NCBI GenBank assembly: GCA_928722015.1
Contig: CAKMWI010000002.1
Coordinates: 1 to 64,000 of the forward strand
DNA from: Candidatus Gastranaerophilales bacterium
GTDB lineage: Bacteria > Cyanobacteriota > Vampirovibrionia > Gastranaerophilales > Gastranaerophilaceae
DNA: 64,000 nucleotides
Reading direction: 5' to 3'
Notes under the pieces: model-generated
Told to the model about the DNA's origin: nothing
Seen by the model: only the letters and a program-made list of their open reading frames with translations
Databases searched by the model: none
Made by a program: the position numbers and the translations under genes
Part shown: positions 36,655 through 46,724 of the stretch, piece by piece
Position numbering within the stretch: the stretch's first letter is position 1
How the letters are laid out: every line of letters begins with the position of its first letter

Positions 36655-36894
36655 ATGTATATATTTGAACTTATAATACAAGCTTTTAAAGGCACTAAAA
36701 AAAAGATTGAAAATAGTTATAATCCTTTAATAGAAAATGAAAATCAAGATTTATCACAAGATTCAGAAAATTGTGAACATCTTTTTATGCCTTTGGATAG
36801 CAGCAATACACTATTTGCCTGTCAACATTGCGGGTTGATTGTACCAAAAGAAAAATTAAAAAATAAAAATATATTTGAGAATAAATCGTTCTAA
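36655..36894 (+). CDS. Small unknown protein with a zinc-knuckle-like motif
   Basis: 79 residues, starting two bases after the cdd stop, so cotranscribed. A CEHLFM...CQHCGLIVPKE arrangement (one Cys/His pair then a CxxC pair) near residues 42-62 suggests one zinc site. The N-terminus is a short hydrophobic stretch (MYIFELIIQAF) and the rest is polar. No function can be assigned. Confidence 0.6.
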   Translation: MYIFELIIQAFKGTKKKIENSYNPLIENENQDLSQDSENCEHLFMPLDSSNTLFACQHCGLIVPKEKLKNKNIFENKSF

Positions 36895-36957
36895 TAGATA
36901 TTTGGTTAATAGAAAAATTTAGCCCTTTTACAAATAATACTCCCAAAAGGAGGTTTT

Positions 36958-37254
36958 ATGTCAAAAAATCTAGGCGAAGTCATAAACAACATTATGGAAG
37001 AAAATTCTACAAGACGAGTGCTAATTCTAACTAATCATCTGCAAATTATAGGAACAATACACGAATACTATGATAAATGCCAAAATTGTCATGATTGCTT
37101 AATATCACTTAAAAATGTAAAAATAGCAAGAATTGAAGAACTCTGTAACTGTGGACGAGATGAATGTGAATGCAACATACAATCATTTACAGAATTTAAA
37201 TGGTTTAATATAAGTACAAATTCAATTGTAGGATTCAGTATATTAAAAGACTAA
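36958..37254 (+). CDS. Small Cys-containing protein, possible Sm-like fold
   Basis: 98 residues with a strong AAAAGGAGG Shine-Dalgarno. Strand-like segments VLILTNHLQIIGTIHEYY, CLISLKNVKIARI and WFNISTNSIVGFSIL match, in order and spacing, those of the protein at 2074. Between them lie two clusters of cysteines (CQNCHDC and CNCGRDECEC) that could bind metal; the protein at 2074 lacks them. I infer a small beta barrel carrying a metal site. It stands alone with a strong terminator behind it. Confidence 0.7.
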   Translation: MSKNLGEVINNIMEENSTRRVLILTNHLQIIGTIHEYYDKCQNCHDCLISLKNVKIARIEELCNCGRDECECNIQSFTEFKWFNISTNSIVGFSILKD

Positions 37255-37273
37255 ACGTCAAAAAACAGAAAAA

Positions 37274-37310
37274 TACTAAAAGAGGAAGCGTTAAGCTTCC
37301 TCTTTTAGTA
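37274..37310. terminator. Bidirectional terminator between the gene at 36958 and rpsU
   Basis: A 16-bp perfect stem (TACTAAAAGAGGAAGC with its complement) around GTTAA, with A/T-rich ends on both sides. Confidence 0.85.
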
Positions 37311-37325
37311 AATTATTACAAAATC

Positions 37326-37499
37326 TTAAACTTTTCTCTTACGAGCAGCTTCAGATTTATGTTTTCTTTTTACACTTGGCTTTTCATATCTTTCGCGTTT
37401 TTTAACTTCAGAAAGAATACCAGCTTTTTGGATTTTCTTTTTAAAACGTCTCAAAGCGCTTTCAATGCTTTCGTTTTCGCCAACTTTAACTTCTGCCAT
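37326..37499 (-). CDS. rpsU: 30S ribosomal protein S21 (bS21)
   Basis: 57 residues, missed by callers with a 60-residue floor. It begins MAEVKVGENESIESALRRF and continues KKKIQKAGILSEVKKRERYE, the bS21 core, then a basic tail ending RKRKV. AAGGTGG precedes the ATG. S21 helps the 30S subunit engage the anti-Shine-Dalgarno region during initiation. It is the only gene of a short unit closed by the terminator at 37274. Confidence 0.95.
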   Translation of the reverse strand: MAEVKVGENESIESALRRFKKKIQKAGILSEVKKRERYEKPSVKRKHKSEAARKRKV

Positions 37500-37652
37500 T
37501 TATATTTTCACCACCTTTATAGCTTATTTAATCTAGGGTTACACTTTAGTATAGAACAAACCTATAAAAAAAACAAGTACTTAGCAATCTCTATACGACT
37601 TTTTAACTCATAGAACCAAAATTTATTATAATAAAAAACAGAAAACTAAAAT

Positions 37653-37883
37653 TTATTTTTTAAAATAATCACAAATAAGCTTTTCCTGACGAGGAAGCAA
37701 ATGTTTTATACGATTTACTAAAGTATCATTTTGTAAATCTTGCAGCTGTTTTTTTAATATAGCTTTTTCTAAAAGGAGCTTATCATATAAATCCGAACAA
37801 ATTTTACTTTTATTGATATGTTCTTTTAATTTCGCCAGTTGTAATTCTTTTTCCTGAATAGAAGAAATAAGTTCTCGTTTCAC
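37653..37883 (-). CDS. Small coiled-coil protein of unknown function
   Basis: 76 residues, almost entirely predicted helix with heptad-like spacing of Leu and Ile (LQLAKLKEHI ... KLLLEKAILKKQLQDLQ). It starts at a GTG with GAGG ten bases upstream. It follows korC by 82 bases on the same strand. No domain is recognised. Confidence 0.5.
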   Translation of the reverse strand: MKRELISSIQEKELQLAKLKEHINKSKICSDLYDKLLLEKAILKKQLQDLQNDTLVNRIKHLLPRQEKLICDYFKK

Positions 37884-37938
37884 CTTGAATAAACCTCTTA
37901 TATATCACTCTAAAAGAATAAACTGTTAGAACAAATTT

Positions 37939-37962
37939 AAAATCAACTTTTTAGGTGATTTT
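37939..37962 (-). terminator. Weak AT-rich hairpin after korC
   Basis: AAAATCA and TGATTTT pair around a ten-base loop just beyond the korC stop. The stem is short and nearly all A-T, so termination may be partial. Confidence 0.3.
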
Positions 37963-37965
37963 GAA

Positions 37966-38514
37966 CTAAATAGCTAATAAATCATACTCATAGCCGAGTT
38001 TTAAAGCTTCTATATTCTTAGGAATAAGATTTTTTCTGTGCGGAGGAATCACATTATATAAAGCATTTTCCAATGTTTTTAGAGATAACAGTCCGCTAAC
38101 CTTAGACAAAATACCTAATGCAAGAATATTAGACATTTTTATATTTTTTAATTTTTCCTCGGCCATCTGAGTGATAGGAGCAAAGATATAATTAATATCG
38201 TTTCTTATTTTACGCTCTACGGCTAAAGTTGTATTTACTATTATATAGCCGCCCTTTCTTACATAAGATATATATTTATCAAATGATGCTTGGTTTAAAA
38301 CAATAATATAATCGGCCTGAGACTTTTGAACAGCACTTACTTCTTCATCAGCCATAACAATGCTGCAATTAACAGTACCTCCTCTCATTTCCGCACCATA
38401 AGACGGATACCACGTAACATTTTTTCCATCAAGCATAAAACCATTAGCCAAAACTTCACCGGCCAACAGCACTCCCTGACCGCCAAACCCTGCAATTATA
38501 AAATCTTTTTCCAT
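37966..38514 (-). CDS. korC: 2-oxoacid:ferredoxin oxidoreductase gamma subunit
   Basis: 182 residues. FIIAGFGGQGVLLAGEVLA at the N-terminus and YGAEMRGGTVNCSIVMAD are the family signatures. It is one of four subunits of a KorDABC-type enzyme that converts a 2-oxoacid (2-oxoglutarate by operon type; branched-chain 2-oxoacids are possible) and CoA to acyl-CoA with reduced ferredoxin. It is last in the operon, 19 bases after korB. Confidence 0.92.
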   Translation of the reverse strand: MEKDFIIAGFGGQGVLLAGEVLANGFMLDGKNVTWYPSYGAEMRGGTVNCSIVMADEEVSAVQKSQADYIIVLNQASFDKYISYVRKGGYIIVNTTLAVERKIRNDINYIFAPITQMAEEKLKNIKMSNILALGILSKVSGLLSLKTLENALYNVIPPHRKNLIPKNIEALKLGYEYDLLAI

Positions 38515-38533
38515 AAAATTATACCTTTACTTA

Positions 38534-39283
38534 CTAATTAACTGTTATATCTTTATACACGCCAGGCTTGAAAACCGGCATCATTTCATTTCTAACTCTT
38601 TCATGAGCTTTTTCAGGAGACATTCTCCAGTTAGTAGGACAACTTGATAAAATTTCAACAAAACCAAGCCCAAGGCCCTTTAATTGAACCTCAAAGGCCT
38701 TCTTTATAGCCTGTTTAGCCTTATTAATATTTGCAACCGTATCTAGGGAAACCCTTGCACTATAAGCTGTACCATCACAAAGAGCAATGTGCTCAGCAAT
38801 TTTAATTGGATAACCATAGTATGGGACATTCCTGCCTGTTGGTGAAGTTGTTGTAACTTGCCCTAACAAAGTTGTCGGTCCTAATTGACCACCTGTCATA
38901 CCATAAGTTGTGTTATTAATACAAATAGCTGAAATTTTTTCTCCTCGCAATGCGGCATGCATACTTTCTGCAAGTCCGATTGAAGCAAAATCGCCATCTC
39001 CCTGATATGTAAAAACAAATTTATCCGGTCTTGCTCTTTTTATACCAGTAGCTTCTGCCATTGCTCTGCCATGTGGTGCTTCCAGAGCATCAATATTCAA
39101 AAAATCGTAAATTGTAACAGAACATCCAATTGAAGCTGCAACAATAGTATTGTCGCGAACACCTAATTCATCCAAAACCTCGGCAACAAGCCTAATGGCA
39201 ACACCATGGTCGCATCCGGGACAAAAAGTATATTTGGCATCCTTTTTGAAAGAATCTGCTATTTTAAAAACTTGAGTTTCCAT
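38534..39283 (-). CDS. korB: 2-oxoacid:ferredoxin oxidoreductase beta subunit
   Basis: 249 residues. It binds thiamine diphosphate: the motif runs GDGDFASIG ... INNTTYGMTGGQ near residues 95-130. CPGCDHGVAIRLVAE near the N-terminus is typical; the cluster-ligand cysteines of longer PorB proteins are reduced here, as in KorB. It starts on the last base of the korA stop. Confidence 0.94.
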   Translation of the reverse strand: METQVFKIADSFKKDAKYTFCPGCDHGVAIRLVAEVLDELGVRDNTIVAASIGCSVTIYDFLNIDALEAPHGRAMAEATGIKRARPDKFVFTYQGDGDFASIGLAESMHAALRGEKISAICINNTTYGMTGGQLGPTTLLGQVTTTSPTGRNVPYYGYPIKIAEHIALCDGTAYSARVSLDTVANINKAKQAIKKAFEVQLKGLGLGFVEILSSCPTNWRMSPEKAHERVRNEMMPVFKPGVYKDITVN

Positions 39284-40353
39284 TATTTTATCCCCTCTAT
39301 AACCTGTAAAACAATATCTTCCGGAGGAGGAGGAGTACCAACGCCTTTATGTATCAACTCAACCGGAACTACACCGTTAACTGCCAATCGAACATCATTA
39401 ACCATTTGCCCCATATTGACTTCAACCACCACAAATTTTTTAATTTTTTGTGCTAATTCCTGCAGTCTTTTACTAGGAAATGGAAATAATGTAATCGGTC
39501 TTAAAATTCCTGCTTTTATTCCTTGTTTTCTCAACATTTTTGCTGCAGTTTTTACATTTCGGGCAGTAGAACCAAAACTTACAAGTACAATATCTGCATC
39601 TTCAGTATCAAATTCTTCAAAATCAACTTCGTTATCTTCAATTTTTTTGTATTTAGCAAAGAGCTTTTCCAAAAAGACACACTGATTGTCTGCCAAAGGT
39701 GCATAAGAGCGGATTATTCTTCCTTCTCTATCCTTTGCCCCTGACAAACACCAAGAAGAATTATCTATTTCCGGATATGGATAATCATAAAACTCAACAG
39801 GTTCCATCATTTGCCCCAATAACCCATCCGCCAATAAAACCGTAGGATTTTTATATTTTTGTGCAAGATAAAATGCTTTATATGTCAAATCAACGCATTC
39901 CTGCACCGTAGCAGGAGCAAGTACAATTAACTTATAATCACCGTTGCCACCACCTTTAGTTGACTGAAAATAATCACCCTGAGACGGATAAATGTTTCCT
40001 AAGCCCGGTCCGCCTCTCATTACACTCACTAATACAACAGGCAACTCATCCGATGCAGCATAAGATAACGCTTCTTGCATAAGAGATACGGCACAAGATG
40101 ATGAAGATGACATCGCTTTTACTCCGGTTGAGCATGCTCCTATAACCATATTAATTGCAGCCAACTCACTCTCAGCAGAAACATAAGCTCTGCCAAGCTC
40201 TTGCATCTTTCCACTCATAAACTCACCTATTTCACTCTGTGGTGTAATAGGATACCCAAAATAACACTGACAGCCAGCCAATACTGCTGCATTGGCAATT
40301 GCATAATTGCCTTTCATTAAAACTTTTTTACCGGTAATACATTCAACTGCCAT
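39283..40353 (-). CDS. korA: 2-oxoacid:ferredoxin oxidoreductase alpha subunit
   Basis: 356 residues, the short form without a fused gamma domain. GNYAIANAAVLAGCQCYFGY and PITPQSEIGEFM open the pyrimidine-binding domain. GGPGLGNIYPSQGDYFQ follows near residue 112, and the C-terminal domain holds VSFGSTARNVKTAAKMLR and EVNMGQMVNDVR. It starts four bases after korD. Confidence 0.95.
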   Translation of the reverse strand: MAVECITGKKVLMKGNYAIANAAVLAGCQCYFGYPITPQSEIGEFMSGKMQELGRAYVSAESELAAINMVIGACSTGVKAMSSSSSCAVSLMQEALSYAASDELPVVLVSVMRGGPGLGNIYPSQGDYFQSTKGGGNGDYKLIVLAPATVQECVDLTYKAFYLAQKYKNPTVLLADGLLGQMMEPVEFYDYPYPEIDNSSWCLSGAKDREGRIIRSYAPLADNQCVFLEKLFAKYKKIEDNEVDFEEFDTEDADIVLVSFGSTARNVKTAAKMLRKQGIKAGILRPITLFPFPSKRLQELAQKIKKFVVVEVNMGQMVNDVRLAVNGVVPVELIHKGVGTPPPPEDIVLQVIEGIK

Positions 40354-40357
40354 ATTC

Positions 40358-40570
40358 CTAACCTCTGTATACTTCTGTTATAGCTAAATCCGGACACCTT
40401 GTAGCGCACATTGCACACCCCAAACATTCATGCTCAGGATCACAAAATTCTACTACCTTATTTCCCAAATTATTTGTGTCCTCACTAATTTTTATCAGTT
40501 TTTTAGGACACTCTTTTATACATAAATAACAAGCTTTACACTTTGTTTTATCAATAACTATACGATTCAT
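40358..40570 (-). CDS. korD: Two-cluster ferredoxin subunit of the Kor complex
   Basis: 70 residues from the ATG at 40570, chosen because AGAGGGA lies about four bases upstream. Two 4Fe-4S motifs are complete: CKACYLCIKECPKK and CLGCAMCATRCPD. It relays electrons from the KorB site to ferredoxin. As first gene it fixes the operon order korD-korA-korB-korC. Confidence 0.93.
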   Translation of the reverse strand: MNRIVIDKTKCKACYLCIKECPKKLIKISEDTNNLGNKVVEFCDPEHECLGCAMCATRCPDLAITEVYRG

Positions 40571-40692
40571 TAAATCCCTCTTTTTCCAAGTATAAAAATT
40601 CAAACCTATCTTTCGTATAATTTATATTTTATCACTAACACCTGAAAGAAATCACTTAATCTTAACATTTGTAATAAATATACAAAATTAAA

Positions 40693-40721
40693 TTTACTAA
40701 AAATTCTAAGCCTGCTAATAT
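40693..40721 (+). promoter_or_regulatory. Promoter of the giant coiled-coil gene
   Basis: TTTACT (40693-40698), a 17-bp spacer, TAATAT (40716-40721) with an upstream TGC that makes an extended -10. Confidence 0.55.
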
Positions 40722-40757
40722 TATATATGTAGGGATAGATTTTTTAAGGACTAAGAA

Positions 40758-43700
40758 ATGGCTCAAAATTTGGAACTAATCGTTGATTTATTAAAGGAGA
40801 TGAGAAGAGCTGATAACACAAATTCAGAAAGATTTGAGAAGTTATTGGCCGCTTTATATACTAAACTTGAATTTCTGCAAGATAATGAAACTTCTATCGA
40901 GCTAATTAAAGACTATCTAACTGTCCAAACAAGAACAGTATCTCAACGCAATTCCATAATATTATCCAATTTTGACAATATAGATGATGCGATAAACTCT
41001 GTTATAAAAAAATCAGATGAGCATGGAAAAAATAAATCACTAAACAAATTTTTATCTACTTTTTCCAAAAATTTAAAAGAATTACACAAAAATGAAGAAA
41101 ACCAAAGAAAAACTGTTGAAGAAATTGAATCACTTCTTGAATCTTTAAACACACTTACCAAAGATGAAGTTATTCATGCTGTCGCAGAAATAAAAAACAA
41201 ACTTGAGCAACTAAATGAGGGTATCAAAAACTGCTCATCAAATCTTACAACAAATACAAAATCAATAATTACAGCTCTGCTAAAGACAGAATTAACTGAA
41301 GATGAAGAAAATTCCAAAAATATACAAGTAATACAAGATTCAGTAAAAAGAATTGTAACATATATACAATCAATAAATGAAAGAGATTTTCTACTTGAAA
41401 AACTGTTATCAAACATAGCAACAAATGAAAGTTTAAAACTTACACGCGGAGTAATAGATTCTATTATAGAAAAATCTGAAGAAATTTCTCAAAAAATTAC
41501 AACCTTAGCTGACAAATCTGATATAGAAACAATAAAGGAATCAGCAAAAACTATTGATAAAAAATTAGATTCTTCAATAACAAAAGAAGAATTCACCAAA
41601 ATCACATTAAAAACAGAAGACTTGGTCAATCATACTGACGAAGTTAAACAAACATTAGCAAAAGTTACTAAAAATATAGAGACTCTTCCAAATACAAAAA
41701 TTTTAGAAGAATCTTTGCAAAACTTATTTCACAAACTAGACAGCCTAGCACAGGATATCGAAAATTTAAAAAATAAAGGTGAAGTATACGATATAGATTC
41801 AAAAATTACAAATTTAAAACAAGAACTTCTAACTATAAAAAATATTATTATAGATTTGAATGAAGTTATTGCTTCAAAAGTGATATCTACAATAAATGAT
41901 ATTTCTTTTGAAAATGAGAGCTATGATATAAAAAATCACGTTTCAAAAATGTTATCACTTCTTCCTCAAAAAGAAGATATTGATAAAATTTTATCTGACG
42001 GAGAACACAGCAGTAAGGCTATCGACGATTTAATCGAAAAAACAGATATTATCTCAGAAAAAATTGATAATATTCCAACTAAAGATGATTTTAATACTCT
42101 GACTCAGAATTTAAATATTGAAGATAAATTAAATGATTTATCCAGCAAAACAGATTTAGAACAATTAGTATCTAAAACTGATGAAATTGAACAAATGATT
42201 GATAACCTCAACTTTGATGATGAATTCCAAAATATATACAGCAAAACTTCATCAATTGAAGAATGGCTTATTGATTCAAAAATCAAAGAAAATGCCGAAG
42301 CTATATCTAAACAATCAGAATTTTTTGCAAACAAAGAGGATATTTCCAATATTCTTCATTCTGCTGAAAAAATCATCACAATGCTTGAACAAACAGCTCA
42401 AAATACAGAAAAAGAATCTCTAGATAACCTCTTAGAAAATGTTCATTCTCAATTTGACGAATTAAAAACAGAAATAATAACTTCTAATGAATCAAATAAA
42501 GATTCTATAATTAATAAATTAGTAGAACTTCAAAATTCACTCTCTTCAATCTCAACCGGAGAGGAATTCTGCAATTTCATAGCCGATTTAAAAGATTTTA
42601 CGCAAACAATAGTAACAGGAACTGTTGATTTGTCCGAAAATATTGAGGAATGTAAAACGCTTCAGAAGGAATTACTGGAAAAATTAGACAATATAGACTT
42701 TTCTCAAATAATATCAAATGTAAATACAAATTTAGAAACATTTACAAATAACCTTGAAACTAATATAACAAATTCAAATTCCGAATTATCAAATAAAATT
42801 TCAGAAGTAGAAAACAAATTAACATCTCTTTCTGAATATATTAATTCAAATTTAAATAATGATAATGAAAAATTTACAAATGCAATCAAAGAACTCAAGG
42901 AAATTCTAGAAAATAAAAAATCTAATTTTGATGAAATCGAACAAGAAAGAAATCATCAAATAAATTCAATAGAAAAATACTTGGATGAATTAAAAACAAT
43001 TTTGGATACTTCAAAGACTTCTCTGACTGAAAATACACAAAACAGCTTTGTTCAGCTTGAAAACGCTTTATCCGATTACAAAACATCCACAGAAAATCAA
43101 TTTGTACAAATTATTGAAAAATTAAATGAATACGAAACTATAACAACAGATAAAACAATTCCTGTTGAAAATATTTCAGCATCTTTCTCCGAAATAAACG
43201 AAATAAAAAACCAAATTTTAAAACTGGGAGAATCTTTTGAAGCTTTAAGCGAAAAAGATGAATTTTCAGGAAAGGAAATATCATCTTTCGTTTCTGAAAA
43301 ACTGCAAGAAATCGGCAATAATCTTGAAAATTTAACTGAAAATGTTGAACTCAGTATGCAAAACGGTTTTGCATATAATGCAGAATTAATTGAAGAAAAA
43401 ACAGCTGTTTTACTAGATTTTATAAAAGAACTCAGACACGCAAGCACTGACAATATTGAACTGTATGAAAGATTAACAGTTACAGATAATAAATTGATGG
43501 ATTTTCAACAAGAATTAGAACTCATCAATACCGATGTAATCAGTGATTTAAATTCAAAAACAGACAGATTATTAAAAGAACTTGCACCAATTAAAGAAAT
43601 GATATCATGCCTGTCTGTACAAATGCCTGAAGGCCCTCAAAGCGAAAAGGTTAAAGAACAACTTGGAATTCTGCATGAATCTGTCCAAGCTGATATCATT

Positions 43701-46700
43701 GAATGCACAAAGTATTCAAAAAGTACATTTAATAAACTCGAAGAAACCTATGAAAGAATCTCTGAAGGACTTATAAACACAGAGAATCATCTTAGAGACT
43801 TTATTCTTGGAGATATAGATTCAGTAATAATTAAAGTTGATAACTTAAAAGAAGAATTAGAAACTTCACTTTCACATATAACACCTCCCAATGCTCAACA
43901 AATGGAAGAATTACATTCATTTGTTAAACAGATAAGTGAATTCAAAAATGAACAGCAAGAATTTTTAGGCAAAGTTGCAGATGATATAAAAACATCAATA
44001 ACTGAAACTGTTACAGCTCAGCATAATGAAATCAAATCAATGCTTACTGTTGCAATTAATAATGAAGAAATAGTTAATGCAATTGATAACTTGAAAAAAT
44101 GTTTCAAATCAAAAATTAAAGAATTAAGCAGAATTCAAAAAGAAAGTATTGAAAAGAGCAAAATTAATGATGAATTTGCTACAAACCAATTTGAAGAAGT
44201 GTTTGAAGAAAACAACAATGCAAAAGTTGTAGCAGAAATAAAGGAAGATTTCAATAAATTCTCCAATTTAATCGGTGAACTATCAGATGAAAATCCTCAA
44301 ATTACCGAAGTCTTAAATAGTATTAGAGAAAAAATTGACACAATCACAGTTATAAAGAAGAAACATTCTGAAAATATATTATCAACCGAAGATTTTACAG
44401 AAGATTCAGAAGATAGTGATTTTGACATTGATGAATCAAACGAAAATACTAACATAGATACAGATTCTATTGAAGAAGATGATTTAACAGACAATGAACA
44501 GGAGTCTGATGCTGAATATGATGAAGACTTTGAGGAATATGAAGATTATGACGACGACGAAGAAGAAATACTTGTAGGTGCAAATAATTTTGATTTTATT
44601 AAAGCATTTGACCTGCTAAAACAAGATATTAATAATCTTCGTTCTGATATTGAACGGGTTTTGCCTCAACAGGAACAGAAAAAATCCATATCTTCAGGAC
44701 TGAATATACCAACATTAAGCAATAATAACTTGCTAATGTCCTTAAATAACAAAATTGAACTACTTTCAAAAACATTAAATAAAGATTGGCTTGAAGAAAT
44801 TAAAGGATATATTGAAGGTAGTGAAATTCAATCAATGCTTGAAGAAATCAATGGTAAAATTGATATTCTTACACTATCTGACAATTCCGAATGGATTGAA
44901 GAAATTAAACAAGCTTTGGATCAACTTAATGGTAATGATATTGGTGGCGGTGAATCCGGTAAAGAAATCCAGTCAATGTTGGCTTTAATAAATGAAAAAA
45001 TTGATATTTTAGCAGCCAGTGATGACTATGATTTGATGGAAGATATTCGTGATGCGATTGAACGAATTTATGGTGATGATATTAATAGCCAAAGCCAACA
45101 AAATCAACAAATAACTACGCTATTAAATACTCTTGATAAAAAAGTTGATATACTGGCAGCTTCAGATAATTATGAAAGTATTGAAGATATAAAAGATTCT
45201 CTTGATATTCTTGACGAAAAACTCGATACTTTAGCATTAAGCGATAATTACGATCAAATTAATGAGATAAAAGATTCGTTAAAAACTCTTGAAGCAAAAA
45301 TAGACACTATTGCAAATATAAGTGATAATGAATATTTAGATAATTTACAAGAAACATTTGCAGTAATAGAAAGCAAAATTGAAGCACTGTCTATTCCTGA
45401 CAATGCTAATAATGTCGAAGATATTAAATATACCCTACTTGATGTTGATGAAAAAGTTAATGCAATTAAACCGGTTCAAGAAAAAGTTGAAAAGCTTTCC
45501 GAATCCGATGCCAAAATAACATCAATGCTTGAAACGTTGAATCATAAAATTGATATTATATCAAGCAGTGAAGAAACATTTAACAAACAACAAGATATAG
45601 AAGATGTAAAACATTTGATACTGGCTCAAATGGATTATATCGAAAAACTTGAACATAATAATAAAACTGATGCAGTAAAAAAATGCTTAAAAGAATTAAC
45701 ATTAGAAGTTAATAATTTAAATTTAAATGCGAACTCAAATAATAAAAATGTTCAAAAAACTCTAAAAGATATGAAAGAATCAATTATGGCGGCAGTTGTA
45801 ACCATATTTGAACAAGTATCTTTTATTGAAGAATCTGAAGACATTAAAGATTTCGTCGAAGAAAAAACTGATGTTATCAACAAAAATCTTTTTGAAGTAA
45901 CTAAACAATTAAAACAGATAACAAATTCTAATGAAGACCCTGATTATACATATTCTATGCAGGATATAGAATCAGATTTGGCAAAACTCAGACTTGCACT
46001 TAACGAACTTCAAAATAATGAACTTGAGACTCAATCTAGTGAATTAGCACATATTTCTGACACTCTCTACAGAATAACATCTTCTGTAGAAGAACTTCAA
46101 AGTTCAATGACTCAGGATGAAATAAGAGACTTAAAAAATGATATTATAAATATTCAAGAACAAACACAAAAGTTACTTATAAACTCAGATGAATCATACA
46201 ATGCCCTCAATAGCGGCCTAGAAGATTTTGGAAAAATTATCACCAACCAAATCTCTACTAAAGTTGATAATGTAACCAGACTTCTTGAGAAATCATCTGA
46301 TTCTGACAAAGTAATGAGACAAGCTTTGATATATATGGGTGAATGGATAGATTCAGCCAGTGAAAGCATGAACAAAATATCAACCAATTCAGAAGAAATT
46401 ATTGATATTAAAACTGCTATTGAAGGATTAAAAGAAACTCTACCGGAACAAACGGATATATTAAATTCAATTGAAGAAAAATTCGATGAACAGCAGGAAA
46501 GATTATCTTATTTTGAAAAACAAATATCTAAACTTGGAGCATTAGAAGATAGATTTGAAGAACAGCAAGAAAGAATAGACAGATTAGAAATTTCTCTTGA
46601 AAAAATTCTATCCGCAGTTGAAGAAATTGATGATTCTAAAGTTACAAGAAAAATTGATAAAATAGATAAACAACTTGCAAAACTCAGCACAAATATAGAA

Positions 46701-46724
46701 AAATTGGCATCTTATGTTGACTAA
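40758..46724 (+). CDS. Giant coiled-coil protein of 1,988 residues with internal repeats
   Basis: No signal peptide and no membrane span are seen, so it is probably cytoplasmic. Nearly the whole length is charged helix with heptad spacing. A module at the N-terminus (LLKEMRRADNTNSERFEKLL) is echoed near residue 888 (FIKELRHASTDNIELYERLT). A highly acidic stretch lies at about 1241-1272, followed by roughly nine degenerate repeats at about 1324-1620 with the core KIDILAASDNYESIEDIKDS and a unit of about 26 residues, some with longer inserts. AAGGA precedes the ATG. Its last 11 bases overlap the FAD oxidase gene. It could be a cytoskeletal, scaffold or chromosome-organising protein; SMC-type ATPase motifs are absent. 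Confidence 0.85.
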   Translation: MAQNLELIVDLLKEMRRADNTNSERFEKLLAALYTKLEFLQDNETSIELIKDYLTVQTRTVSQRNSIILSNFDNIDDAINSVIKKSDEHGKNKSLNKFLSTFSKNLKELHKNEENQRKTVEEIESLLESLNTLTKDEVIHAVAEIKNKLEQLNEGIKNCSSNLTTNTKSIITALLKTELTEDEENSKNIQVIQDSVKRIVTYIQSINERDFLLEKLLSNIATNESLKLTRGVIDSIIEKSEEISQKITTLADKSDIETIKESAKTIDKKLDSSITKEEFTKITLKTEDLVNHTDEVKQTLAKVTKNIETLPNTKILEESLQNLFHKLDSLAQDIENLKNKGEVYDIDSKITNLKQELLTIKNIIIDLNEVIASKVISTINDISFENESYDIKNHVSKMLSLLPQKEDIDKILSDGEHSSKAIDDLIEKTDIISEKIDNIPTKDDFNTLTQNLNIEDKLNDLSSKTDLEQLVSKTDEIEQMIDNLNFDDEFQNIYSKTSSIEEWLIDSKIKENAEAISKQSEFFANKEDISNILHSAEKIITMLEQTAQNTEKESLDNLLENVHSQFDELKTEIITSNESNKDSIINKLVELQNSLSSISTGEEFCNFIADLKDFTQTIVTGTVDLSENIEECKTLQKELLEKLDNIDFSQIISNVNTNLETFTNNLETNITNSNSELSNKISEVENKLTSLSEYINSNLNNDNEKFTNAIKELKEILENKKSNFDEIEQERNHQINSIEKYLDELKTILDTSKTSLTENTQNSFVQLENALSDYKTSTENQFVQIIEKLNEYETITTDKTIPVENISASFSEINEIKNQILKLGESFEALSEKDEFSGKEISSFVSEKLQEIGNNLENLTENVELSMQNGFAYNAELIEEKTAVLLDFIKELRHASTDNIELYERLTVTDNKLMDFQQELELINTDVISDLNSKTDRLLKELAPIKEMISCLSVQMPEGPQSEKVKEQLGILHESVQADIIECTKYSKSTFNKLEETYERISEGLINTENHLRDFILGDIDSVIIKVDNLKEELETSLSHITPPNAQQMEELHSFVKQISEFKNEQQEFLGKVADDIKTSITETVTAQHNEIKSMLTVAINNEEIVNAIDNLKKCFKSKIKELSRIQKESIEKSKINDEFATNQFEEVFEENNNAKVVAEIKEDFNKFSNLIGELSDENPQITEVLNSIREKIDTITVIKKKHSENILSTEDFTEDSEDSDFDIDESNENTNIDTDSIEEDDLTDNEQESDAEYDEDFEEYEDYDDDEEEILVGANNFDFIKAFDLLKQDINNLRSDIERVLPQQEQKKSISSGLNIPTLSNNNLLMSLNNKIELLSKTLNKDWLEEIKGYIEGSEIQSMLEEINGKIDILTLSDNSEWIEEIKQALDQLNGNDIGGGESGKEIQSMLALINEKIDILAASDDYDLMEDIRDAIERIYGDDINSQSQQNQQITTLLNTLDKKVDILAASDNYESIEDIKDSLDILDEKLDTLALSDNYDQINEIKDSLKTLEAKIDTIANISDNEYLDNLQETFAVIESKIEALSIPDNANNVEDIKYTLLDVDEKVNAIKPVQEKVEKLSESDAKITSMLETLNHKIDIISSSEETFNKQQDIEDVKHLILAQMDYIEKLEHNNKTDAVKKCLKELTLEVNNLNLNANSNNKNVQKTLKDMKESIMAAVVTIFEQVSFIEESEDIKDFVEEKTDVINKNLFEVTKQLKQITNSNEDPDYTYSMQDIESDLAKLRLALNELQNNELETQSSELAHISDTLYRITSSVEELQSSMTQDEIRDLKNDIINIQEQTQKLLINSDESYNALNSGLEDFGKIITNQISTKVDNVTRLLEKSSDSDKVMRQALIYMGEWIDSASESMNKISTNSEEIIDIKTAIEGLKETLPEQTDILNSIEEKFDEQQERLSYFEKQISKLGALEDRFEEQQERIDRLEISLEKILSAVEEIDDSKVTRKIDKIDKQLAKLSTNIEKLASYVD
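44729..45620 (+). repeat. Coding tandem repeats in the giant coiled-coil gene
   Basis: About nine diverged in-frame repeats. Each has a K-[IVL]-[DE]-x-[LI] strand, an SDN or SDD turn and an IEDIKDS-like helix. Similar DNA (AAATTGATATT near 44858 and 45000) suggests past unit duplication. Confidence 0.65.
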
